This document shows, piece after piece, positions 34,742 to 45,037 of a DNA stretch of 64,000 nt. The notes beneath the pieces were generated by a model. The model was not told the DNA's origin. It worked only from the letters and a program-made list of their open reading frames with translations, and did no database searches. Position 1 is the first letter of the stretch. Each line of letters opens with the position of its first letter. A program made the position numbers and the translations under genes. The stretch is from positions 61,400,514-61,464,513 of the forward strand of contig OZ024823.1 in assembly GCA_964016985.1 (NCBI GenBank), written 5' to 3'. The DNA comes from Anodontia alba (taxonomy: Eukaryota > Mollusca > Bivalvia > Lucinida > Lucinidae).

Positions 34742-37700
34742 AGCTCACCTGAGCCGAAGGCTCATGGTGAGCTATTGTGATCACTCACCGTCCGTCGTCG
34801 TCGGCGGCGTTGTTGTCGTCATCGATGTCCGTCTGTCCACAATCTTTAAACAAAATCTCCTCCTAAACCACTGGTGGGAATTTGACCAAACTTCACAGGA
34901 ATGATCCTTGGTTGGTCCTCTTTCAAAGTTGTTCAAATGGTTCTGGTTCATTGCATATCTAGGTCACAGGAGCTAAAAATAGATTTTTTAATTAAAAACT
35001 TAAAAAATCTTCTTGTCTGAAACCACTGGACCGATTTCAATATAATTTTGCAAAAATGTTCCTTTGGTGATCCTCTACCAAGATTGTTCAAGCCATTTGG
35101 ATTCGTCAAAAAACATGGTCACCAGGGGGCGGGGCTTATTTTCCCTATATATCTATATAGAAAACTTTAAAAATCTTCTTGTCCGAAATCACTGGACTGA
35201 TTTCAATATAATTTTGCAGAAATGTTCCTTTGGTGATCCTCTATAAAGATTGTTCAAGCCATTTGGATTCCTCAAAAACCATGGCCGCCAGGGGGCAGGG
35301 CGTATTTTCCCTGTATATCAATATAGAAAACTTTAAAAATCTTCTTGTCAGAAACCACTGGACCAATTTCCATATAATTTTGCAGAAATGTTCCTTTGGT
35401 GCTTCTGTACCAAGATTGTTCAGGCCATTTAGATTCGTCAAAAAACATGGCCCCCAGGGGTCGGGGCTTATTTTCACTATATATCTGTATAGAAAACTTT
35501 AAAAATCTTCTTGTCAAAAACCACTGGACCGATTTCCATATAATTTTGCAGAAATGTTTCTTTGGTGATCCTCTTGCAAGATTGTTCAAGCCATTTGGAT
35601 TCGTCAAAAAACATGGCCGCCAGGGGGCGGGGCTTATTTTCCCTATATATCAGTATAGAAAACTTTAAAAATCTTCTTGTCAGAAACCACTGGACTGATT
35701 TCTATATAATTTTGCAGAAATGCTCCTTTGGTGATCCTCTTGCAAGATTGTTCAAGCCATATGGATTTGTCAAAAAACATGGCCGCCAGGGGGCGGGGCT
35801 TATTTTCCCTATATATCTATATAGAAAACTTTAAAAATCTTCTTGTTAGAAACCACTCGACTGATTTCAGTATAATTTTGCAGAAATGTTCCTTTGGTGA
35901 TCCTCTACCAAGATTTTTCAAGCCATTTGGATTCGTCAAAAAACATGGCTGCTAGGGGGGGGCGGGGCTTATTTTCCCTATATATCTATATAGAAAATTT
36001 AAAAAATCTTCTTATCAGAAACCACTGGAACGGTTGCAATATAATGTGGCAGAAATGTTCCTTTGGTCATCCTGTACCAAGATTGTTCAAGCCATTTAGA
36101 TTCGTCAAAAAACATGGCCGCCAGGGGGCGGGGCTTATTTTCCCTATATATCTATATAGAAAAACTTGAAAAACCTTCTTGTCAGAAACCACTGGACCGA
36201 TTTCATTATAACTTGGCAGAAATGTTTCCTTGGTGACCTTCTACCAAGATTGTTCAGGTAATCGTGATTTATCAAAAAACATGGCTGCTAGGGGTTGGAG
36301 CTTATTTTCCCTATATATCTATATAGAAAACTTGAAAAAATCTTCTTGTCAGAAACTACTGGACCGATTTCAATATACCTTGGCAGAAATGTTTCTTTGG
36401 TGACCATTTACCAAGATTGTTCAAGCCGTCATGATTTTTGAAAAAACATGGCTGCCAGAGGGCGGGGCTTATTTTCCCTATATATATCTATATAGAAAAC
36501 TTGAAAAAACTTCTTGTCAGAAACCACTGGATCGATTTCAATATAACTTGGCAGATATGTTTCCTTGGTGACCCTTTACCAAGATTATTCAAGCTATCAT
36601 GATTTGTCAAAAAACATGGCTGGTAGGGGGCAGGGCTTATTTTCCCCGTATATCTACATAGAAAACTTTAATGATCTTCTTGTCAGAAACCACTGGACTG
36701 ATTTCAGTTAAACATTGCAGAAATGTTTCTTATGTAACCTTCTATCAAGGTTATGCAAGCCGTCATGATTCATCAAGAAACAGGGCCGCCAAGGGGCGGG
36801 GTTTATTTTCCCTATATATCTATATAGAAAAACTTTAAAAGTCTTCTTTTCAGAAACCACAGGTCCAATTTCATTACAAACTGGCAAAAATGTTTCCTTG
36901 GTGACCCTCTACCAAGATTGTTCAAGTAATCATGATTTGTCAAAAAACATGGCTGCTAGTGGGTGGGGCTTATTTTCCCTATATATCAATATAGAAAACT
37001 AAAAAATCTTCTTGTCAGAAACCAATGGACCGATTTCAATATAACTTGGCAGGAATGTTTCTTTGGTGACCCTCTACCAAGGTTGTTCAAGCTGTCATGA
37101 TTGTCAAAAAACATGGCCACTATGGGGCAGGGCTTATTTTTTTCTATATGTCTATATAAAAAACTTTAAAAATCTTCTCGTAAGAAACCGTTGGACCAAG
37201 CTCAATGTAGCTTGGCAAGAATGTTGCTTTTATGACCCTCTACCAGGATGGTTCAAGCCTTCATGATATGTCAAAAAACATGGCCTCCAGGGGGCGGGGC
37301 TTATTTTCGGTATATATTGAATTTTCTCATGTGCGACGTCAGTTCTTCCAAACAAATGATCTGAGATACTTATTTGAAAATGTATCGGCTGATAATATAC
37401 TTGTCTTTTTAAAACACATCAATCTTTTTAACAAAGTATAACTGCTTTAATTTTTAAATTCGTTCTAGTTTTACATTTTATGCAGATATGACTTATCATT
37501 ATAACCGTTTCATTACAGAACCATGTTAGTTCACCATTTTGACGCAAATGACCCTCATGGGTTGATGCGTCGTTAAACCTGAACTCATCATCATCATCAT
37601 TTTTGGTATATATCTGTATAGAAAACTTTAAAATGCTTCTTGTCAAATACCTCCTGACCAATTTCAATAATGCTTTGGTGACCCTCTACCAAGAATGTTC

Positions 37701-38001
37701 AAGCAATCCTGATTTGTCAAAAAACATGCCTGCTAGGGGGTGGGGCTTATTTTCCCTCTATATCTAAATAGAAAACTTTAAAAATCTTCTTGTCAGAAAC
37801 CACTGAACCGATTTCAGTTTAACTTGGCAGGAATGTTCCTTTGGTTACCCTCTACCAAGTTTGTTCAAGCTGTCATGATTCGTCATGGTTATAAAATTTA
37901 TACATAAAATTTTAGAGCAGTGAACTTGGCTGAAATTTCAACATTAAGTATGCAAATCTGTTTGCTCAGGTGAGCGATATAGGACCATCATGGTCCTCTT
38001 G
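34742..38001 (+). mobile_element. HINE-like element with family e satellite (166 bp)
   Basis: The head AGCTCACCTGAGCCGAAGGC folds with GGCTCATGGTGAGCT, followed by a GTCCGTCGTCG run. About eighteen monomers follow. Six are exactly 166 bp apart (35064, 35230, 35396, 35562, 35728 and 35894). Each has CTTCTTGTCAGAAACCACTG, GACCGATTTCAATATAATTT, TGCAGAAATGTTCCTTTGGT, CATGGCCGCCAGGGGGCGGG and CTATATATCTATATAGAAAA. The right end is GCTCAGGTGAGCGATATAGG with the co-varied hairpin GGACCATCATGGTCC, then CTCTTG. A LINE tail interrupts it at 37318. Confidence 0.85.
37318..37600 (+). mobile_element. 5-prime truncated LINE with 13-14 bp target duplication
   Basis: The first ~115 bp encode the C-terminal end of a LINE-type protein (QTNDLRYLFENVSADNIL, then FLKHINLFNKV, stop at 37439-37441). 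A ~160 bp 3-prime UTR follows, ending ATGACCCTCATGGGTTGATG, CGTTAAACCTGAAC and (TCA)n. Flanks TTTTCGGTATATAT (37304-37317) and TTTTGGTATATAT (37601-37613) look like a target duplication. It is related to the copy at 12346. Confidence 0.75.
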
Positions 38002-38754
38002 TTTAATACTCTTCTGATTTGGCTTGCTTGAAGAACAAAAATAAAATCAGTATTAAACAAGTTAAAGGTTTACAAAAAAATTTCTTGCAGCATTTTTTTT
38101 TTTTTTTTGGTTGTTTATTTTTGTTTTGTTATTGTTTGGTCCGATATTGAAGATCAGCCAAAGGCTCATATGAGCATATAATATAGTCATGCTTCTGTGG
38201 TGTGTCCTCCGTCAGAAAGCACTTCTCCTTAGAAGCAGCAAACTTTTCCCTATTTTCCCAGGAGGGAGAAGTCACTTCTTCCTTAATTCCTGGGCCAGCT
38301 TGGTCGCTTAGGTTACAGTTCACCAAATATCAGCAGAGATATGCCCCAATGAAATTTTTTTTTTTTTTTTTTTTTTTTGTAATTCCACTTACAGTTTATA
38401 TCCAGAGCACTGACAGGAGCCAGTTTTTGTGCTACATCTTTTTACCTGCCACGGGCGTATAATGCCCCGCTTGGCGGAGCTCTTGTGAAGTGTTTGTGTT
38501 TATGTCAATTCCTCAGTAACTAATGCTCCTACAGCCAGTGATACTTAGTACATGCATACATCTTAGCATGGCCTCTTGAGTGCAGTCATCCATATATGAC
38601 CTTGACCTTTATTTCACAGTCCATTAGACATGCTAAATTGTCTTACTTGTTAATATAATCATTTTGAATTTTGATCAGAATGTTTGCCTTGATCAGTTCT
38701 AGATAAGGTTCTCAAAGTACTATGATGCTCAGGTGAGTGTTACAGGGCCATCTT

Positions 38755-39181
38755 GTTTCTGATAAATTTGTTATAAAGGAGCAATCAGGTGGTGTACATT
38801 TGTCATTCTTGTCAGGATAACACTACTACCATTAAAAAGAGTGACAACCAAACCAAGGAATTATATGGTTCAGTGGATTTCCTTAGTAGAATTAACACAA
38901 GAAGAAAAATAAACAGTGTTGTGTGTAACAAGACTTTCATAATTTATAGTGCTTGTTCACCAATCCAACCATCCAACAAACTGTTGGAAATCAGACATTC
39001 CCAGTTGGACTTCCAGTGTCCCTGGTTGGATCTTGGATTTCCAACATTGAGTAAGATTTTAACCCAGCTGGTAGGATTTTGCTGGATTAGGTCCCTATAA
39101 TACCCCTAACATGGGTGGGTTGATTAGACATTAGCAAACATATTATAAATAATTTTGAATCTTTATTTAACCTTCATCTCT
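38755..39181. other. No gene seen
   Basis: A short open stretch (38789-39100) has no recognisable protein similarity and lies in low-complexity, self-similar sequence (TTGGA/TCCAA words). Nothing else was recognised. Confidence 0.4.
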
Positions 39182-39483
39182 TTTAGCAGCTTCGGTGGCT
39201 CAGTTGGATGTGCATCCAACTGGTGATCAGGAGGTTGCGGATTAGACCCCTGCCAGGTCGGCAACATTCTTTCTTGGTGATTTGAGCATGAAAGACTTTC
39301 TATGGTCATTCTCTCTCTCTGCTGATTCAAGACAAATAGTTGTCAGCTTCTGGTGAAAGAATGTATATTATACTGGTGAACCACGTAGAGGACTAAGCCT
39401 GCCCAGTAAAAGTGTGGTTAGGTAAACTGACTGTGCTCGACATGACCCGATTGGATTGACTGGTCCGTAAAACCACAGATAAT
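39182..39483 (+). mobile_element. tRNA-derived SINE, second copy
   Basis: It has the same head (CGGTGGCTCAGTTGGATGTG) and body as 29082-29397, with a damaged B box (GGATTAGACCCC). A ~13 bp target duplication AACCTTCATCTCT / AACCTACATCTCT flanks it. It is more diverged than the first copy. Confidence 0.8.
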
Positions 39484-39599
39484 AACCTACATCTCTGCCA
39501 GGAATCCAATGAATCTGGAAGAATAGGAAATTGGAGTAGCATTTCCCCACTCTTTGGTTTGTACATAAACAAATACAGAAAATTTCAGTAATAGATTTC

Positions 39600-39897
39600 A
39601 ATGAAAACAATATCTGGGGATGGTTGGGTGGTGCGAAGGTGTCATGTATCTTGAGTTACCAGGGTGTCCAACTGATATTGGCTTACAGTTGGATAAGGCC
39701 TGATATCCTTGTAGCGCGTAAGGGTAGAGTGGGAATGTTTTTATTTCTTCTGTTTCTACACTTTCATTCCCGTTCCTCTATCTTCGCTGTCCCTCTCTTT
39801 CATCTCCTCTACTATCTCTTTTCTCCCTCTCTCTGGGAGACAACACAAAATGACCCACAAGGGTTGACATGTCGTTAAACCCTAACACAATCAATCA
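39600..39897 (+). mobile_element. Retroposon with ATGACCC..GGGTTGA..GTTAAAC tail
   Basis: The last ~60 bp (AAATGACCCACAAGGGTTGA, then CATGTCGTTAAACCCTAAC) resemble the 3-prime ends of the LINE tails at 12346 and 37318 and end in CAATCAATCA. The body is rich in CTCTTT/CCCTCT. The head is not recognised, so it could be a SINE or a truncated LINE. Confidence 0.5.
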
Positions 39898-39958
39898 TTG
39901 AAAACAAGATCTTTGAGATATAGCCATAGATAGCAATAAAATGTCAGTGACAAGCTTC

Positions 39959-39970
39959 TGAGAGAGAGAG

Positions 39971-40032
<62 letters not shown>
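39959..40032. repeat. (AG)n followed by (TG)29 microsatellite
   Basis: AG repeats at ~39959-39974 run into an uninterrupted TG tract from 39975 to 40032. Confidence 0.97.
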
Positions 40033-40033
<1 letters not shown>

Positions 40034-40569
40034 CGAACAATAGACAGGTCTGAAATATGGAGAGCTCTGAAAAACCAATTAAGGAAGCAAGAGTGAGAAG
40101 ATGATGAAAGAGGGAAGAGACTACAAAACCTGTGACATAGCAACTATAACACATAGAAAGGCAACTGAGCCCTGAACATTTGCAAAAGTAAGGAAGATAC
40201 CATCAGTTTGTTGTCTGTTGAATTTGACAAGAGAGTGAGAAAGATTAATGATTACTTGTAATCTTGTGTTTTGCTGCAAAAATTACAAGACATCCTAATT
40301 TAACACCAATTTATTACCTTATCTGGAGCTGTATAAAGAATCTTTGACATTACGATAGTTTAAATATGATTAAGAAACATTTATTAAAATCCCTCAAAAG
40401 TAGCAATTCAACTTCCATAGCTAGAAGAATCTGCTTTAATGGTAGGTAGAATGCTTTTATGCTGTGTAAAAATGTCAGTAGTCAATATATTTTTTCATTT
40501 TTAATTCCAGAAAACAGAGTTGACATTTCTTGCAAGTGGTCTCATATTTTCTGCAAAAAAAAAAAAAAA

Positions 40570-40705
40570 AAAAGAAAGAAAAAAATCAGTTTATCATCTG
40601 CTGAATTTTCCCAAAGTGTTAAAAATATAGGCTTCTTAAAAAAAGAAAGAAAAAAATCAGTTTATCATCTGCTGAACTTTCCCAAAGTGTTAAAAATATA
40701 GGCTT
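40570..40705. repeat. ~68 bp tandem duplication
   Basis: The block AAAGAAAGAAAAAAATCAGT..GTGTTAAAAATATAGGCTTCTT occurs twice in a row (from about 40572 and about 40641) with one visible difference (AATTTT versus AACTTT). Confidence 0.85.
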
Positions 40706-42730
40706 CTTCACCTTGTTATTAAATCAGTACTGTCTTGCAGAAGAGGAACATTACTCTGCATTCAACATCTTTCAGAAAGTAGTTTTTTTTTGCATGGCAC
40801 TTTACTCAGAAGTAAATTTGTGAAACGTTCGTAAGGATTTGATGCAAAACCATTTGTCATAACTACCTTCACACCAAAAGTTTTATTCTATTCATTAGGG
40901 TAAAAAAAATTGTATATGTTCATTTTTCACACAGTAAAAATTGCTGCAAATTACACACAAAAAAAAATTGATAGGGTAGGTAGAATGGAGGCAGATTTTC
41001 AGCAAGTTGCACTTGTTCGATATTTTTTACATTTGTATGATACATCAGTAAATAAAAATCAGTAGAGAAAAACAAAAAAAACAATTTCTTGCATAAAAAA
41101 ATAAACAAAATCACTTGCTATAGAAATTGTATAGGCCAGACCAAGTATTTGCTGTATATTTATTTTAGGGTAAATATTTGAAAAGAAAGCATGGAAAGAG
41201 AAAAGAGTATTAAATTGGTTTGTAATAAAATATATAATAGTAAATCAGAACAAACTTATTTTCATTCTGAATAAAATGCTTTGTAATAAAATATATAATA
41301 GTAAATCAGAACAAACTTATTTTCATTCTGAATAAAATGCCAAGCTAAAAATGTTTTTCCAAGTGATGTTGAAAGGACTAGTTTAGTTTTTAAATTGCTA
41401 GTGATGGTTATATTTATTTTCAGCTTGATTTTCATCTCTGGCATTGAATATTGGCACTACCATCTCTTCTGTTTCCTTTAAATAGGCATTTATGTCCATC
41501 ACAACTATGCTGTGTAAATGTCCCTTTTTCCTCATTTTGGTTTAATTTTTTTATAATCTTTTTCATATTTATTTAAAGCTAGAATGTTTGATGCATTATA
41601 TTATAAGAATAGGTACACATAAACCACTTTATTACATGGTTTCAGATATAAGGCAGCTTCTAGATGGATCCTAGAAATGATGTATCCAAACAAAAATGTA
41701 TAAATTAAATAGATTTTTTTCTGTATAATCTATACATTTTTGCCAGGATGCAATACAGGTTTTTAGTAAATTGGATTTCTACTTAGGATCCCAACAGTAG
41801 TGTTATAAGATGGTAGTGGTATAATTATTTTACTGCCATGATAGGCAGCTGTTGGAGCTTCTACTTCATTTTGCCCCAACTTTGAAAAAAGTTGAGGGGG
41901 CAAATTGCTTTTGCTTTGTTGATCTGTTTGTTATTCCATTGGTCACACTTTGCCTTGTATACAAGATATCTCTGAAATATTTGAGCGAAGACTTTGATAT
42001 ATTGCAGACTTTTTGAAAAAACAAAACAAAAAACTGTCAGATTAATTTTTTGAGGATTATGCCCCTTTACAAGTTTGGCATTTTTATAGGGACAAGCATA
42101 TAGTTGCGGGAATAGTGTTTTACAAACACACATTTCTAGTTTACAGGTTTGCAGGGAGCTGCATCTTACCAAACACTTCAAATGGTACACTGGAACCTTA
42201 TGATAATGCACTACTTATAACACCATTTATTATATCACTATTTTACATATAATGCTGTCTAACCATGTTTTCCAAAAAATAAATATGGAGATACCAAGAA
42301 AGATCACAACCTTAGAACACAGCCATTCCAAGACACCGGATAATGGTTAAAGGACATGAAACTATGGCACAAAATAGCACTTTATCAAAAGCAGAATGAA
42401 CAGAGCAATAAATTGTCCACTCTTTAAGAACAAACAAATATAAAACAACAACAAAAACAAGTAAATATATAAAAAATATGCATATATTTATCTTCTGTTA
42501 CTAACAGCGTATCAGACCTGGACATGATATATGTACAACATGAGACTGGGACATAGTGTGCAAACAGTAAACTCAAAAGTTGTACACATTTCATGTGAAA
42601 ATGACAGATGGTCACAAGCTCCTAGAAAATAACCTTCAGTTTTTCATGAGAATAAAGTTAATGTTTTTTCATTAGAATAAAACCACAAATTAACCTTTCT
42701 GAAACAGAAGAAGAAAGCTTCAATAAACAC
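40706..42730. other. AT-rich sequence without recognised genes
   Basis: Apart from the 61 bp duplication, nothing with clear ends or coding character was found. Confidence 0.4.
41219..41339. repeat. 61 bp perfect tandem duplication
   Basis: TTTGTAATAAAATATATAAT..CATTCTGAATAAAATG occurs twice with period 61 and no visible difference, which suggests a recent event or an assembly artefact. Confidence 0.9.
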
Positions 42731-42736
42731 ACCCTA

Positions 42737-44076
42737 CGAGGGTCGTGCAAAAAGTTCTGTCACTAATAGGCTTCCTTGGTTTTATCCCAGGTATTATTTA
42801 AAATGCTTCACTGCACTTGAATGGTGTGTTGAATAGCTAACAATACCCGTTTATTTTGTGCAAATTGCTTTCCAACTGACCGAGTTATTTCAAATTGAAA
42901 TAGATGCAGTCATATACACTGACCAGTTCACTTGTTACATTGGAACATGGACCAGAAGACTGAAATTCGTAGCTATATTAAATGCCGCATTAGGCTTAAT
43001 ATAGATTCAAAGCAGATATTTAATGAATTGTGTGGTATATATGGACCCCAGACCATTTCAATGCGCACAGTTTTTAGGTGGGTTATAGCTTTTAAAGCTG
43101 GGAAATTTTCTGTTAAAGATGATACCCGTCCTGGAAGGCCTAAAACCTCTGTTACGAAGGCTAACATCCCTGCTGTAAAGATTGTGGTCGAACAGGATGC
43201 TTGATTGTCTGTCAAAGATATAGCTAGTTGTACTGGCATATCAGAAGGCAGTGTGCAAACAATTCTGAAAAAGCGTTTGGACCTGAAAAGGTTTGTGCTA
43301 GGTGGGTACCTCATTTGCTCACTGAGGAGCAGAAGACACAATGCCTTAAATGTGCCCAGGAACTTTTGAAAACATACAAAGGCTGTAATAGTTGGGTTAT
43401 TTCTAACTTGCTAACAGGTGATGAAACCTGGGTGCACATGTTTGAGCCATAAGAAGGGCTGATAATAAGCAATGGAAGCAAAAAGATCAAAAATGCCCAT
43501 GTATTGCCAAGAGAACCATAAGTTCGAAAAAGTTGTTGTACGCAATTTTCTTTAATTCAAGTGGGCCAGTCATTCAAGTGCCTTGTCCATCTGGTCATAC
43601 AGTCACTGGCCAATTCTACAAGAATTCTGTACTGAAGAAAGTGAAAGAGTTTTACAATAAGAAACAACCAAGAAAAGGATGGTCAGGAGTCCATCTTTTA
43701 CATGACAATGCCTCCTCTCATAAGTGTGAGGTTGTTAAGTCATTTTTGGCTTCTGAAAAGGTGAAAGTTTTAAACCATCCACCTTATTCACCTGACCTGA
43801 GTCCCTATGACTTCTTTTTATTTCCAAGGCTTAAGAAAATGCTTTCAGGAAATAAGTATACATCTAGAAGTTCTCTTGGCAGTGCTATTTATCAGTGTCT
43901 CCAACAGATACCAAAAGAAGATTATTTATCTGCTTTTCGCGACTGGGTAAAAAGGTTACAAAAATGTGTTTCAGTAAAGGGGGAATACTTTGAAGGTTTG
44001 TAATAAAAATATGTTTGATAAAACGTAGCACTGAAGTAATCGGAACCCAGTGACAAAACTTTTTGCAGGACCCTCG
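42737..44076 (+). mobile_element. mariner element, 1340 bp, with TIRs and TA target
   Basis: The terminal repeats are CGAGGGTCGTGCAAAAAGTT and the inverse of AACTTTTTGCAGGACCCTCG (shared about 27 bp). TA lies at 42735-42736 and 44077-44078. The interior is a decayed D,D34D transposase gene. Confidence 0.92.
42932..44003 (+). pseudogene. mariner transposase, D,D34D type, broken
   Basis: The N-terminal part (MDQKTEIRSYIKCRIRLNID..) holds the two helix-turn-helix regions and a DDTRPGRPKT linker. An in-frame TGA stops it at 43202, and a frame change near 43290 follows. The first catalytic Asp is in TGDETWVHMFEP, which ends in a stop. After a further frame change, the C-terminal part from 43533 has LLHDNASSH (second Asp) and PPYSPDLSPYDFFLFP (third Asp). 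Counting gives 34 residues between the last two, the mariner spacing. The protein would cut at its TIRs and reinsert at TA. With at least one nonsense codon and two frameshifts it cannot be active. Confidence 0.9.
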
Positions 44077-44184
44077 TATTAGCTGATATTCTCAAAGCAG
44101 CAGGATCACGTTATGGTGTTCTGTCATCTGTTTTACCGGTAAATCACCAATCAGCTACAACAGTAGAGGATATTCTTTTTTTTT

Positions 44185-44885
44185 GGTACCTATTACATGA
44201 TAGTGATGTGATATTATGGTTTCAGGTAGGTCATCTGTGTATCCTTCCAACTGTCTATCTGTCATAAATTCATTCATCCATCTGTCGTATGTCTGTCCAT
44301 GTTTTCGTTTCCATTAACTTGAGTAAATATTAATATATTTTCACCAAACTTGGTATGTGCATTGATATTGTGGAGGTCAGGTCTGGGACTGCTTATGAGC
44401 AAACTTTGTCAATATTAGACACTCTGCCCATTACACGATAGTGGTGGGGTATTATCATTTCACATTTTTATACCCCACCACACAAAAGTGGCAGGGTATT
44501 ATGGTTTTAAGTTGGTGTCTGTGTGTCTGTCCATGTGTCTGTCTGCCCATACGTCTGTCTGCCCATACGCTTGTCGGTCCTTCTGTCTGTAGTATGTCCA
44601 TCCGTATTTTTGTTTCCGGATGATAACTTGAGTAAATATCAATAGATTTCCACCAAACTTAGAATGTGAATTGATATTTTTGGGATCTGGTTTATGATTG
44701 CAAATGGGCAAATGTCATCAATTTTTAACAGCACAATATGTCCTTATTTTCATTGCCCAACGATAACTTGAGTAAATGTCAATGGATTTTCACCAAACTT
44801 GATATTACTAATGGGCAAATTTTGTCAATTTTTGACAGATTTATCTGCCCACGACAGAATAATGGCAGGGTATAATCTTTTCATG
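44185..44885 (+). repeat. Degraded family g satellite element(s)
   Basis: Two hairpin-like heads occur: GGTACCTATTACATGATAGT near 44195, and TATACCCCACCACACAAAAG with TGGCAGGGTATTA near 44468. Each is followed by GTCT/GTCC words and one or two monomers with GATAACTTGAGTAAATATCA and TTTCACCAAACTTGGTATGT. Confidence 0.6.
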
Positions 44886-45037
44886 TTTTTTTTTTATTTT
44901 TCTTTATTTTTTGGAGGAAACAAGACTTAACTTTTCATGTGAATTGTCTGCTAACTCAATGACCTTTGTCACATGAAATCTCAAGCCTTATTTTCTAAGA
45001 GAAATAAAAAAATATATATATTTTACAATGTCTTATA

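Larger units (their letters stand above)
33545..38485 (+). mobile_element. Family f satellite element inserted in O1
   Basis: It begins TTATATGGGACGTATTCTGT and carries ~155 bp monomers (TTTCCGGCTAACTCCTCCTA, TTACATCCGATCAAGCTGAA, TAGTTAGACCATGATGTGGA, GTCCACCAAATATTAGCAGA). It ends GCCCCGCTTGGCGGAGCTCTTG (read as GCCCCGCTTGGC, then GGAGCTCTTG). The flanks GGTACTTG and TGAAGTGTTTG are continuous in O2 at 32977-32995, which serves as the empty site. A family e element (34742-38001) is inserted inside. Confidence 0.75.
28325..38754 (+). mobile_element. Outer HINE-like element (O1) containing four later insertions
   Basis: The left hairpin head AGCTCACCTGTGCACAAAGT pairs with GTGCTCATGGTGAGCT. 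The interior starts with ~150 bp family b monomers (28440-29065) and then changes to ~145 bp family d monomers. The right end is GCTCAGGTGAGTGTTACAGG, then GCCATCTTG at 38754, with half of the terminal hairpin deleted. A SINE (29082), a second HINE-like element (30401-33248) and a family f element (33545-38485, itself hit by a family e element) interrupt it. The boundaries rest on the flanks rejoining into continuous repeat sequence. Confidence 0.65.

Noticed and set aside
35064..36169. Series of 60-91 codon frames (MVILYQDCSSHLD.. type) in the family e array
   Set aside because: They recur every 166 bp because of the tandem monomer, run in several frames and both strands, and the period is not a multiple of three. 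They are shadows of satellite DNA.
38789..39100. 103-codon + strand frame
   Set aside because: No recognisable domain, low-complexity and self-similar content, no splice or promoter context.
40706..40790. Possible TTC8 exon after GTCTTGCAG (40740)
   Set aside because: The translated sequence does not resemble the expected next TPR of BBS8, and no matching donor was found.
42424..42615. Small - strand frame with cysteine-rich C-terminus
   Set aside because: AT-rich sequence, no homology recognised, no context.
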